Below the pieces are notes generated by a model that had not been told where the DNA came from, ran no database searches, and saw nothing but the letters and a program-made list of their open reading frames with translations. The position numbers were made by a program, and so were the translations under genes. From an uncultured Oscillospiraceae bacterium (GTDB lineage Bacteria; Bacillota; Clostridia; Oscillospirales; Oscillospiraceae): 43,520 nucleotides of DNA. This document shows, piece by piece, positions 1-6,894 of this stretch (the stretch's first letter is position 1; the number at the start of each line of letters is the position of its first letter). The stretch is from assembly GCA_934631005.1 (NCBI GenBank), contig CAKTXA010000023.1, positions 1 to 43,520 of the forward strand. The letters run 5' to 3'.

Positions 1-473
1 GCGCCCTTGTAGAACTTCGGCGCGCCGCCGGCGATCTCGTTGCCGCCGCAGTCGCAGTTCGTCTGCTCCATCTTCGTGAGCATTTTCAAAATGCCCACGG
101 AGTCAAGGTCGTACACGGGCTTACTCTCGCCGCAGTCGCCCACGACGGGATGGTCGCCGGTGAGGGCCAGCATCGTGTCGATGCCGAATGCCGCGGCGGA
201 CAGGATGTCGCCCATGATGGCCATGCGGTTGCGGTCACGGCCGGTCATCTGCAGGATCGGCTCGATGCCCGCCTGCTTGAGCTTGATGCACAGGCCCAGG
301 CTGGAGGCTTTCAGGCTGGCGGACTGCATATCGGTCACGTTCACGCCGTGGACCTTGCCGCTGAGCAGCTCCGCCGCTTCCATCTGCTCGGAAAAATCAT
401 AGCCCTTCGGGGGCGCCATTTCGGCGGTGACGCCGAACTTGCCGGACTCGAGTGCTTCTTTCAGGATGCTCAT
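1..473 (-). CDS. metF: Methylenetetrahydrofolate reductase, MetF type (3' end outside window)
   Basis: Reduces 5,10-methylene-THF to 5-methyl-THF, a cytosolic step of the methyl branch of the Wood-Ljungdahl pathway and of methionine synthesis. About 157 N-terminal residues are visible, starting MSILKEALES. They carry typical MTHFR TIM-barrel features: TAEMAPPKG near the start, a GVNVTDMQSA strand, and LTGDHP, the flavin-site region of the family. The ATG at 471-473 overlaps the TGA of metV (ATGA), so the two are translationally coupled. The C-terminal half lies beyond position 1. Pairing with metV points to the MetFV type rather than a stand-alone MetF. Confidence 0.88.
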   Translation of the reverse strand, partial: MSILKEALESGKFGVTAEMAPPKGYDFSEQMEAAELLSGKVHGVNVTDMQSASLKASSLGLCIKLKQAGIEPILQMTGRDRNRMAIMGDILSAAAFGIDTMLALTGDHPVVGDCGESKPVYDLDSVGILKMLTKMEQTNCDCGGNEIAGGAPKFYKG

Positions 474-1123
474 TTTTTATCCCCCTTCAGGCTGATCGTT
501 TTGGGATAGGTAAAGTTCTTATAGCCCTTATCCTCGCGGCTCTTGCCGAGCTTTTCGGGCTGGCCGATCTCCTGCAGGCGCTTGTAGATCTTGATCCACG
601 CGCAGTCGTTGTTGCAGTCGACCTCGCACTTGCCGTTCTTCTGGCCGCCGCAGGGGCCGTTGACAAGGCTCTTGGCGCACTGGGTGATGGGGCAGATGCC
701 GCCCGTCTGGCCGAGGACGCAGTCGCCGCAGAAGTGGCACGCTTCCTCCCACACGCCGAAGCGCGCAGCCTCGCCGAGGAACATGGTGTTGTTGGCGGGA
801 TAGGTGGGGATGCCGGGGGCGTTCTTGGCGACGCACTGCACGCCGTCGCCGCAGCTCATGCAGATCACGCAGTCGGGCTTGGCCGCGACCAGGGGCTTCA
901 TCTTGCTCTTGACGCCGAGGTTCATGCAGCAGTAGTCCGCGATGGTGGTGGCGACGACCGTTTTGCCCGCCGCTTCCAGCGTTTTCGTCAGCGCGTCGAT
1001 CTCGGGCTGACCGCCGGTGTGGCACGCCGTGGCGCAGCTGCCGCAGCCGATGATGGCGACGGTCTTGGCATCGCCGACCAGCCCCATCAGCTCTTCAATG
1101 GGCTTTTTTTGCGTAATGATCAT
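470..1123 (-). CDS. metV: MetV, cysteine-rich partner subunit of methylenetetrahydrofolate reductase
   Basis: 217 residues with about 18 cysteines. CGSCATAC lies at 27-34, a CxxCxSC...C group in the middle, and a C-terminal block with CHFCGDC, GGICP and NGPCGG, which is characteristic of the MTHFR C-terminal (PF12225-type) family. In acetogens MetV binds Zn or Fe-S and couples MetF to its electron donor (established for MetFV enzymes). It is first gene of the operon, with metF overlapping its stop. The ATG at 1121-1123 follows an AGGAG at good spacing. No Rnf-like or HdrA partner is visible in the window, so the electron donor is unknown. Confidence 0.85.
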   Translation of the reverse strand: MIITQKKPIEELMGLVGDAKTVAIIGCGSCATACHTGGQPEIDALTKTLEAAGKTVVATTIADYCCMNLGVKSKMKPLVAAKPDCVICMSCGDGVQCVAKNAPGIPTYPANNTMFLGEAARFGVWEEACHFCGDCVLGQTGGICPITQCAKSLVNGPCGGQKNGKCEVDCNNDCAWIKIYKRLQEIGQPEKLGKSREDKGYKNFTYPKTISLKGDKK

Positions 1124-1207
1124 TCCAAATTACTCCTTCGATCTCATCATTTCGAATCAAAGATTTCTGCTCCGCAGAGTGCGGGCGCACCCGCGCTTAT
1201 ACTTCGT

Positions 1208-1236
1208 ATGATACCGCACACGCGCGGTAAAATCAA
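1208..1236 (-). promoter_or_regulatory. Sigma-A-type promoter of metV-metF
   Basis: On the minus strand: -35 TTGATT (1231-1236), 17-bp spacer, -10 TATCAT (1208-1213). It gives a leader of about 80 nt before metV. No known riboswitch was recognised in that leader. Confidence 0.6.
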
Positions 1237-1300
1237 CAGCCTTTGCCTGCCAGAATAAAAAATTTCGGCAAAAAATCGCCGCTTTTTCCCAAAACGCGCC

Positions 1301-1329
1301 TTGTATTTCCCGCCCGCCTGCGGTAAACT
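1301..1329 (+). promoter_or_regulatory. Sigma-A-type promoter of rlmH
   Basis: -35 TTGTAT (1301-1306), 17-bp spacer, -10 TAAACT (1324-1329), 28 bp ahead of the rlmH ATG. Its position rules out an upstream in-frame start at 1301 for rlmH. Confidence 0.55.
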
Positions 1330-1357
1330 GGTCGCACAAACGCCTGGAGGTGACGCC

Positions 1358-1840
1358 ATGTTTTCACTCACGCTGATCTGTGTGGGCAAGCTCAAGGAAA
1401 AATTTTATCTGGACGCCGCGGCGGAATATCAAAAGCGCCTGCGCGCCTACGCCGATTTTACGCTTTTGGAGCTGCCGGAGGAAAAGCTGCCCGACGCGCC
1501 GTCGCAGGCGCAGATCGCGCAGGCCCTCGCCCGCGAAGCAGGCGCCATCCGCCAGAAGATCCCGAAGGGCAGCTGGGTGTGCGCCCTTGCCATTGAGGGA
1601 AAGCCGCTCTCATCCGAGGCCCTCGCCGAGACGCTCGCGCGCGTGAAGCGGAGCGGCAAAAGCAGCGCCTGCTTTGTGATCGGCTCGTCGTTCGGGCTGG
1701 ACGCGGACTTGAAACGTCAGGCGGATCTCCGCCTTTCGATGTCGCCGATGACGTTCCCGCACCATCTCGCGCGCGTCATGGCGCTCGAGCAGCTCTACCG
1801 CGCCGAGGCCATTCAGGCGGGCAGCAAGTATCACAAATAA
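1358..1840 (+). CDS. rlmH: 23S rRNA pseudouridine-1915 N3-methyltransferase RlmH
   Basis: 160 residues, the usual size of the SPOUT-family RlmH (about 159). It methylates pseudouridine 1915 in helix 69 of 23S rRNA using SAM. The N-terminus LTLICVGKLKEKFY, the knot region FVIGSSFGL, and the C-terminal HHLARVMALEQLYRA...YHK are signature stretches of the family. The start is the ATG at 1358, preceded by GGAGG at 1346-1350; a longer frame to 1301 would begin inside the promoter. It converges on the NUDIX gene with only 3 bp between the stops. Confidence 0.95.
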   Translation: MFSLTLICVGKLKEKFYLDAAAEYQKRLRAYADFTLLELPEEKLPDAPSQAQIAQALAREAGAIRQKIPKGSWVCALAIEGKPLSSEALAETLARVKRSGKSSACFVIGSSFGLDADLKRQADLRLSMSPMTFPHHLARVMALEQLYRAEAIQAGSKYHK

Positions 1841-1843
1841 AGC

Positions 1844-2404
1844 TCAGTAGTAAAGCGCCACGCGGTCGATGAGCTTGCGGTAAATGGGCCGCATGGATGC
1901 CTCGCGCGCCGCCTGCACGGCCTCCCACGGCGTAAACCACCGCACCCCGGCGTTCTCGTCCGGCTTGCAGCGGAGCGGCTGGGCGGGGTCGGCTTCCAGC
2001 AGATACGTGAGATTCAGATGCAGATGCGCGGGGACAAATTTCCCGCGCTTTTCATGCGGCTGCACCGCTAAGATCTCCAGCGACAGCGGCCTGTCCGTCA
2101 CCGCCGACACCTCGTGCAGCCCCGACTCCTCGCGCGCTTCGCGCAGCGCCACGGCCAGAAGATCCTCCTCCCCGTCGGCGTGCCCGCCGAGCCACGCCCA
2201 GGAGTCGAACAGATTGTGATACGCCATCAGCACCCGCGACTGATCGGGCGTGGTGATCCAGCACGAGGCGGTAAAGTGCGCCGTCTCATTCTCCCGCGTG
2301 AGCAGCTGCGGAAACAGCTCCATATACCGCAGCATCAGCCTGCGGTCGGCCTCCTCCTGCTCACACCCGGGCTGAAACGCCCGCACGGTCTCCAAAAGCG
2401 TCAT
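1844..2404 (-). CDS. NUDIX hydrolase
   Basis: 186 residues from the ATG at 2402-2404, which has GGGAGG just upstream; an alternative upstream start lacks a good RBS. A perfect Nudix box, Gx5Ex7REAREESGL, lies at residues 74-96 with the Mg-binding REARE(E) helix. The family hydrolyses nucleoside diphosphates linked to another moiety. Substrate cannot be told from sequence; oxidised nucleotides, ADP-ribose or capped metabolites are all possible. The N-terminal 45 residues are a helical extension before the Nudix fold. It lies just beyond the terminator of the lipoate operon, so it either has its own promoter or relies on read-through. Confidence 0.85.
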   Translation of the reverse strand: MTLLETVRAFQPGCEQEEADRRLMLRYMELFPQLLTRENETAHFTASCWITTPDQSRVLMAYHNLFDSWAWLGGHADGEEDLLAVALREAREESGLHEVSAVTDRPLSLEILAVQPHEKRGKFVPAHLHLNLTYLLEADPAQPLRCKPDENAGVRWFTPWEAVQAAREASMRPIYRKLIDRVALYY

Positions 2405-2420
2405 AATATCCTCCCTGCAT

Positions 2421-2450
2421 AAAAAGCGGCGTCGCATGACGCCGCTTTTT
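2421..2450 (-). terminator. Intrinsic terminator of the lipoate operon
   Basis: Perfect 13-bp stem (2421-2433 with 2438-2450), 4-nt loop, ending in TTTTT on the minus strand, 4 bp after the stop of the last ligase gene. The A/T symmetry would let it work in both directions. Confidence 0.85.
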
Positions 2451-2453
2451 CGT

Positions 2454-3434
2454 TTATTCCGTAATGAGCGCGGCGATCTCGGCGGCGCTCACGCCGTACA
2501 CGGCGCCGTCCATCCCGGCCTTTTGCAGCGCGGCGAGCACGGCGCGCTTTTCATACGCGCAGCCCGTGACGCACTGAGCGAGTTTGTCCGCCCGCTCGGA
2601 CGCAAAATAGTCGCCGCTCACCGCGGCGTCCTGGATGACGCCCTTTTTGACCGTCAGCCGGAACTCCATCTTGCCGCCCGCGAAGCGGCCCGTTTTCACG
2701 ATCTCAAACTTGGGATTCGCGCCGTATTTGCACTGCCAGTTGTCAAAGCGCTCGGCGGCAAGCTGCCGGATGCGCGCAAGATCGGTCTCGTCCGGCACAT
2801 ACGTGCGGTCGCTGCCGCGCAGAAGATAGCGCACCATGTGGCGCTTAAAGTCCTCCGTGCTCATCGGCTGCGGCAGATGCTCGGCGATGTTCGTCACGCG
2901 GTCGCGCACGGACTTGATGCTTTTGGACAGAATTTTATACGGGTCGACCGTGGTCGACGCGACCATCTGCGCAATGTCGGTCGAAAACAGCAGCGAGCCG
3001 TGGTGCACCGTAGTGCCGCCCTGCTTATACTGCGCGTTGCCGGAGAATTTTTTCCCGCCGATCACCAGATCGTTGCGGCCGTTGAACTCCGCCGGGACAC
3101 CCAGCGCCCGCAGCGCGTCCACCACCGGGGCGATGTACTGCGTGAACGTGATCTGCGCGTCCTCGTTGTAGTCGATGAATGTGAACTGCCAGCCGCCGAG
3201 GTCCGTGTAGATCGTCCCGCCGCCGGACAGCCGCCGCACCACCTGGATGCCGTGCTGCTCGGCGTAGCTCTGGTTGATCTCCTCGAGCGTATTCTGATAT
3301 TTTCCCACCATGAGCGTGGGCGTCGTGCGCCAGAAGAGCAGCACCGGCTCGGGGAGCTTTTTCTCCGCCGCAAAATACAGCTCGAGGCCGAAATTAAAGT
3401 AAACGTCCTCCGAGCCTGTTTCGATGTAGATCAT
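2454..3434 (-). CDS. lplA: Lipoate-protein ligase A (second copy)
   Basis: 326 residues, close to the usual LplA length of about 330. It activates lipoate (or octanoate) with ATP and attaches it to the lysine of lipoyl domains in the cytosol. Visible motifs: VVRRLSGGGTIYTDLG (65-80), the lipoate/ATP-binding loop; GGKKFSGNAQ with the key lysine near 129; HHGSLLF (144-150). After about residue 245 it has the LplA C-terminal accessory domain. It is last in the operon and its ATG overlaps the lipA stop by 4 bp (ATGA). It differs clearly from the first-gene ligase, so the two are diverged paralogues rather than a recent duplication. Confidence 0.9.
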   Translation of the reverse strand: MIYIETGSEDVYFNFGLELYFAAEKKLPEPVLLFWRTTPTLMVGKYQNTLEEINQSYAEQHGIQVVRRLSGGGTIYTDLGGWQFTFIDYNEDAQITFTQYIAPVVDALRALGVPAEFNGRNDLVIGGKKFSGNAQYKQGGTTVHHGSLLFSTDIAQMVASTTVDPYKILSKSIKSVRDRVTNIAEHLPQPMSTEDFKRHMVRYLLRGSDRTYVPDETDLARIRQLAAERFDNWQCKYGANPKFEIVKTGRFAGGKMEFRLTVKKGVIQDAAVSGDYFASERADKLAQCVTGCAYEKRAVLAALQKAGMDGAVYGVSAAEIAALITE

Positions 3435-4300
3435 ACGTGTCCTTCCGCCGCCTCAAATGCCTCTGCCGCGCGGTACGAGCTGCGCACCAGCGGGCTGCTG
3501 GCCACGAATTTGAAGCCCTTTTCCATCGCGATGTCCTTCAGCCGCGCAAATTCCTCCGGCGTCACATAGCGCTGAAGCGGCCAGTGCTGCGGCGTGGGCT
3601 GGAGATACTGCGAGATGGTCAGAATATCGCAGCCGGTGGCGCGGATGTCGTCCATCAGCGCGTACACCTCGTCATCCGTCTCGCCGAGCCCCAGCATAAA
3701 GCCCGTCTTGGTCAGGATGCCGGGAGCGAATTTTTTGCTGTCGGAGAGCACCTTGAGCGACCGCTCATAGCGCGCCTGCGGGCGCACATCGTGATACAGC
3801 CGCGGCACCATCTCCACATTGTGGTTCAGCACCTCCGGCTTCGCCTCCAGCACGACGCGCAGCGCGTCCTCGCTGCCCTTGAGGTCGGAGATCAGCACCT
3901 CCACCGTGGTGCCGGGGCACGTCTCATGCACCGCGCGCACCACCGCCGCCATATGCGCCGCGCCGCCGTCCGGCAGATCGTCGCGCGTGACCTGCGTCAC
4001 CACCACGTGCCGCAGGCTGAGCTTTTTCGCGACCTCCGCCAGATGCCGCGGCTCATCCGGGTCGAGCGGCTGCGGCTTTGCGCACGAGACGTTGCAGAAC
4101 CGGCAGTTGCGCGTGCAGGCGCTGCCCATGACCATGAATGTGGCCGTGTGTTTTTTATAGCATTCGCCGAGATTGGGGCAGTTGGCCTCCTTGCAGACGG
4201 TGTTGAGCTTGAGGTCCTTCATCAGCTTCGCGACCTCTTCCACCGCCTCGCGGTTATACTGCACCTTCAGCCAGTCCGGCTTTTTCAGATACGCAGCCAT
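3431..4300 (-). CDS. lipA: Lipoyl synthase LipA
   Basis: 289 residues. A radical-SAM enzyme that inserts two sulfurs at C6 and C8 of protein-bound octanoyl chains. Both [4Fe-4S] motifs are intact: auxiliary cluster C36-x4-C41-x5-C47 and radical-SAM cluster C62-x3-C66-x2-C69. The C-terminal RSSY (273-276), whose serine ligates the auxiliary cluster, is present. The start ATG (4298-4300) shares one base with the TGA of the lipoyl-domain gene (TGATG), and the 3' end overlaps the next ligase, so the operon is translationally coupled throughout. Confidence 0.96.
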   Translation of the reverse strand: MAAYLKKPDWLKVQYNREAVEEVAKLMKDLKLNTVCKEANCPNLGECYKKHTATFMVMGSACTRNCRFCNVSCAKPQPLDPDEPRHLAEVAKKLSLRHVVVTQVTRDDLPDGGAAHMAAVVRAVHETCPGTTVEVLISDLKGSEDALRVVLEAKPEVLNHNVEMVPRLYHDVRPQARYERSLKVLSDSKKFAPGILTKTGFMLGLGETDDEVYALMDDIRATGCDILTISQYLQPTPQHWPLQRYVTPEEFARLKDIAMEKGFKFVASSPLVRSSYRAAEAFEAAEGHV

Positions 4301-4536
4301 CAGTCCTCCACCTCGGCGATCGGCGCGCCGACGGCGACCTCGTCGCCCTCTTCCACGAGCTGGCGGCCCATCACGCCGTCCTGCTCCGCTTCGACTTGGT
4401 TTACGACCTTTTCGGTCTCGATCTCAAAGATGGCCTCGCCCTTGTGATACGCCTCGCCCGGCTCCTTGAGCCACGCGCAGAGCACTCCGCGCTCCATCTC
4501 CGGGCGCAGCTTCGGCATTTTCAGTTCCGTTTTCAT
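4300..4536 (-). CDS. Stand-alone lipoyl-domain carrier protein
   Basis: 78 residues that make up one complete biotinyl/lipoyl domain and nothing else. It starts MKTELKMPKL as E2-subunit domains do, with the modifiable lysine K43 in EIETEKVVNQVEA and the closing half GDEVAVGAPIAEVED. No E2 catalytic core, subunit-binding domain or GcvH-type extension follows. The order TEKV resembles 2-oxoacid dehydrogenase E2 domains rather than biotin carriers, which have MKM. AGGAGG precedes the ATG. Being between a ligase and lipA makes it the obvious substrate of both (inference). No E1, E2 or E3 gene is in the window. Confidence 0.85.
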   Translation of the reverse strand: MKTELKMPKLRPEMERGVLCAWLKEPGEAYHKGEAIFEIETEKVVNQVEAEQDGVMGRQLVEEGDEVAVGAPIAEVED

Positions 4537-4547
4537 AGTCGTTCCTC

Positions 4548-5486
4548 CTAAAACAGCAGCTTCCAGAACCCCTCATCCCCCGCGTCGCGGCACAGCGGCG
4601 CGAGCACATCGGGGTCGAGCGGACAGCCGGCCAGTTTTTCCTCCAGTTTTTTGAGCGCCGCCGGGGCGTTCTCGCATGAGATCTGCAGGATCACGCCGTG
4701 CTTCGCGCTGTAGCGCACCGTCACGGGCGTGCCCGCGAACACGGCGCTGTTTTCAAATGTGAACGCGGGCGTTTTGCCGTAGGTCCACTGCCAGCTCGCG
4801 TATTTTTCACGGCCCAGCCGCGCGACCTCGTCCAGCTGCTCCGGCGTCAGCTCCGCGCGCTGCGCGTCCGGCCCGGCCAGCTCCCGCAGAAGAAGCGCCT
4901 CAAAGCCCTCTACCGGCAGCCCCGCGTTCCAGTGCGCCGCGATATTTGTCACCGGCTGCGGCACCGACGCGATGCCCTTCGTGCTGTAGTGGCTGCGCGC
5001 GCCGTTGGCAAGCGAGCGCAGCGCCGCAAGGTCGGTATCATACAGCAGCGTCCCGTGGTGCAGCACGCGGCCGTTTGCGATCTTCTGCGCGCTGCCGGAA
5101 ATTTTTTCGTCACCGATGGCGATGTCGCACGTCCGGTTCATCCGGGCGTCTACTCCCATGCGCCGCAGCGCGTCCACCACCGGCAGGATGAAGCGCGCGT
5201 AGTCCGCGTGCCCGTCGTCACAGCGGCAGATGCGGGTGTAGTTGACGTTTCCGAGGTCGTGATACACCGCGCCGCCGCCCGTCTCCCGGCGGACGACCGC
5301 CACGCCCCGCGCGCGCGCCGTGGGCAGGTGCGCCTCGGCGAACAGATTCTGATAGCTGCCGCACACCACCGCCGGCCGGCTGCGCCAGAGCAGCAGCACG
5401 TCGTCATCGGGCGCGTTCCGGAACAGATATTCCTCAAACGCCTGGTTGTAAAAGGGGTCGTTTGACCGGTTAACATAATAAATCAA
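4548..5486 (-). CDS. lplA: Lipoate-protein ligase A (first copy)
   Basis: 312 residues from a TTG start at 5484-5486. The frame stays open to an ATG at 5568-5570, but a strong promoter (5520-5548) lies inside that extension, so translation must begin downstream; the TTG gives the family-like N-terminus LIYYVNRSNDPFYNQAFEEY. Motifs: VVRRETGGGAVYHDLG (64-79), GDEKISGSAQ with the lysine near 128, HHGTLLYD (143-150), and a C-terminal accessory domain from about residue 235. It attaches lipoate or octanoate to lipoyl domains. First gene of the lipoate operon, 11 nt before the carrier gene. Confidence 0.88.
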   Translation of the reverse strand: MIYYVNRSNDPFYNQAFEEYLFRNAPDDDVLLLWRSRPAVVCGSYQNLFAEAHLPTARARGVAVVRRETGGGAVYHDLGNVNYTRICRCDDGHADYARFILPVVDALRRMGVDARMNRTCDIAIGDEKISGSAQKIANGRVLHHGTLLYDTDLAALRSLANGARSHYSTKGIASVPQPVTNIAAHWNAGLPVEGFEALLLRELAGPDAQRAELTPEQLDEVARLGREKYASWQWTYGKTPAFTFENSAVFAGTPVTVRYSAKHGVILQISCENAPAALKKLEEKLAGCPLDPDVLAPLCRDAGDEGFWKLLF

Positions 5487-5519
5487 GCCCTCGCGCCCCC
5501 TCGTTTGGTTTCCAGTGGT

Positions 5520-5548
5520 ATAGTATCGTTTTTTCGCCCAAAAGTCAA
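5520..5548 (-). promoter_or_regulatory. Promoter of the lipoate operon
   Basis: Minus strand: -35 TTGACT (5543-5548), exact 17-bp spacer, -10 TACTAT (5520-5525). It lies 34 bp upstream of the TTG start of the first ligase and decides that start. Confidence 0.8.
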
Positions 5549-5573
5549 CAGAAGCCACACCTTCGCGCAAGGC

Positions 5574-5882
5574 TCATTCCACACCGAAGAGATTGTAGAT
5601 GTAATTCCTCCGGGCATCGGTCAGGTGGTAGATATAGACCGTGTCGCCCTGCAGTCTGTAGATGCAGGCATATTGCCCGATGAACAGCGCGCGAAAGCCG
5701 TATTTCCCCATCAGTGTGTCCTGCTTGAGCACGCCCATCTGCGGAAACTGCGAAAGATTCTCCACCTGATCGAGGATTTTGGCCGCAAAGCGCCGGGCTG
5801 CCTCCGTGCCGACCCGGCTGCGGTAAAAGCTCAGCAGCTCCGCGTACTCCCGCTGCGCCTCATACAGCCACTCAATTTTCAT
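5574..5882 (-). CDS. RelE/ParE-family toxin (TA module 1)
   Basis: 102 residues of the RelE/ParE fold: N-terminal MKIEWLYEAQREYAELLSFY, then FAAKILDQVENLSQFPQMG, and the closing strands YIYHLTDARRNY. RelE members cleave mRNA in the ribosome and ParE members poison gyrase; the sequence alone does not settle which. It overlaps the antitoxin gene by 11 bp, as is normal for type II modules. Its stop is only 26 bp from the -35 of the lipoate operon. Confidence 0.8.
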   Translation of the reverse strand: MKIEWLYEAQREYAELLSFYRSRVGTEAARRFAAKILDQVENLSQFPQMGVLKQDTLMGKYGFRALFIGQYACIYRLQGDTVYIYHLTDARRNYIYNLFGVE

Positions 5883-6138
5883 CCAGCAGCTCCCCGGTCA
5901 TGGCGCGCATCTGCTGCTGCGACGCCGTTTTGGCCCCGGCCAGCCGGTTTTCCTCCCGCCGAAGCAGCTCCGTGAGCAGATTCAGCTCCGCCTCCCGCTT
6001 CTCCCAGAGCTCCAGCGGCAGAAAGACCATCTCGCCCTCGCCGTTGCGGGTCAGAAAGATCGGCTCCTGTTTTTCCTTCGCCAGCTTGACCATGCCATCA
6101 TAATCATTCCGCATGGCGGTTGCAGACCGGATCATCAT
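5872..6138 (-). CDS. Phd/YefM-type antitoxin (TA module 1)
   Basis: 88 residues. The N-terminal half (IRSATAMRNDYDGMVKLAKEKQ, then FLTRNGEGEMVFLPLELW) is the Phd/YefM DNA-binding dimer fold; the acidic, helical C-terminal half would wrap the toxin. Two tandem ATGs (6136-6138 and 6133-6135) follow GGAGGGG; either could be used. It is expected to repress its own promoter at 6173-6201. Confidence 0.8.
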   Translation of the reverse strand: MMIRSATAMRNDYDGMVKLAKEKQEPIFLTRNGEGEMVFLPLELWEKREAELNLLTELLRREENRLAGAKTASQQQMRAMTGELLDEN

Positions 6139-6172
6139 GGAAACCCCTCCTTGATTCCTTTATTCTTACCGA

Positions 6173-6201
6173 ATTATACCCGAATTTTCCCCGCGCGTCA
6201 A
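6173..6201 (-). promoter_or_regulatory. Promoter of TA module 1
   Basis: Minus strand: TTGACG (6196-6201), 17-bp spacer, perfect TATAAT (6173-6178). It is placed between the two modules, so each has its own transcription start. Confidence 0.8.
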
Positions 6202-6213
6202 GAAAGCCGCGCT

Positions 6214-6522
6214 TCAGGACTGGAGAAGCCAGGTGTAGTCCTGGCGGCAGTCTACGATCCAGTCGACCAGGACCGTGTCGTCGCGGATCTGGTACAGGAT
6301 GAGGTACCAGTTTTCCACATACAGCTTGTGGTATTTATTAGCCGGGATGTAGTCGCTCTGAAAAAACGGGTACCGCTGGGGCGTTTCCCGCAGCGAGCGG
6401 AGCTGCGCCAGCAGGCGCTTTTTGAGCTGCACCGCCGCAGTGCGATTCACCTGCGCGAGAAAGCGCAGATGCAGGCCCAGCTGCTCCCTGGCCCGGTCGG
6501 AGATGATGACCTTGTACTGCAT
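6214..6522 (-). CDS. RelE/ParE-family toxin (TA module 2)
   Basis: 102 residues, the same length as the module 1 toxin but of a different subgroup. It has VIISDRAREQLGLHLRFLA at the N-terminus, a YHKLYVENWYLILYQIRDDTVLVDWIVDCRQDY strand-rich C-terminus typical of RelE/ParE toxins (quoted here in parts: YHKLYVENWY, then VLVDWIVDCRQDY). The gene begins 3 bp after the antitoxin stop. Target (mRNA or gyrase) not determinable from sequence. Confidence 0.8.
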   Translation of the reverse strand: MQYKVIISDRAREQLGLHLRFLAQVNRTAAVQLKKRLLAQLRSLRETPQRYPFFQSDYIPANKYHKLYVENWYLILYQIRDDTVLVDWIVDCRQDYTWLLQS

Positions 6523-6525
6523 CCG

Positions 6526-6792
6526 TCAGCCCTCGCCGAGCACGGCGTCCAGATACGCGTCCAGCTCGTCCACATCGCAGCCCGCGCGGCCCATGGCGCG
6601 GTCCTCCTCCACCGCGAGAAGGTTTTCCCGCAGCTGGAGCATTTTTTCCCGGCGGGTGAAGCTCTCGATGTCCATGACCACCAGATCGCCCTCGCCGTTT
6701 TTGGTCAGATAGACCGGCTCCTGCGTGCTGCGGCAGAGCTGAGCGATCTCATTATAGTTCTGCCGAATGGCAGCCGATGCGCGAATGTTCAT
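6526..6792 (-). CDS. Phd/YefM-type antitoxin (TA module 2)
   Basis: 88 residues, aligned by eye with the module 1 antitoxin: IRASAAIRQNYNEIAQLC, then YLTKNGEGDLVVMDIESF. The C-terminal half is acidic and would bind the toxin. The ATG at 6790-6792 follows AGGAGGG. The two modules are related in plan but divergent in sequence, so they probably do not cross-neutralise (inference). Confidence 0.8.
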   Translation of the reverse strand: MNIRASAAIRQNYNEIAQLCRSTQEPVYLTKNGEGDLVVMDIESFTRREKMLQLRENLLAVEEDRAMGRAGCDVDELDAYLDAVLGEG

Positions 6793-6825
6793 GGCAGGCC
6801 CTCCTTATAGTCATTTGATAGCATT

Positions 6826-6854
6826 ATTATATGCAAATTCCGCTACGTTGTCAA
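6826..6854 (-). promoter_or_regulatory. Consensus promoter of TA module 2
   Basis: Minus strand: perfect TTGACA (6849-6854), 17-bp spacer, perfect TATAAT (6826-6831). An exact sigma-A consensus, as expected for an autorepressed promoter. Confidence 0.85.
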
Positions 6855-6856
6855 CG

Positions 6857-6894
6857 AAAACATCGGGAACACCGCAGGGTGTTCCCGATGTTTT
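6857..6894 (-). terminator. Terminator of the SpoIVB-like gene
   Basis: Perfect 17-bp inverted repeat (6857-6873 with 6878-6894) and 4-nt loop, bounded by AAAA/TTTT. It begins at the stop codon of the protease gene and insulates the TA module 2 promoter that starts right after it. Confidence 0.9.

Noticed and set aside
2436..3569. Plus-strand frame of 377 codons opposite the second lipoate ligase
   Set aside because: It starts in the terminator and has no family features. The minus-strand ligase is complete.
5484..5570. Longer N-terminus for the first lipoate ligase
   Set aside because: The extension contains a strong promoter and no RBS, and it does not resemble the ligase family.
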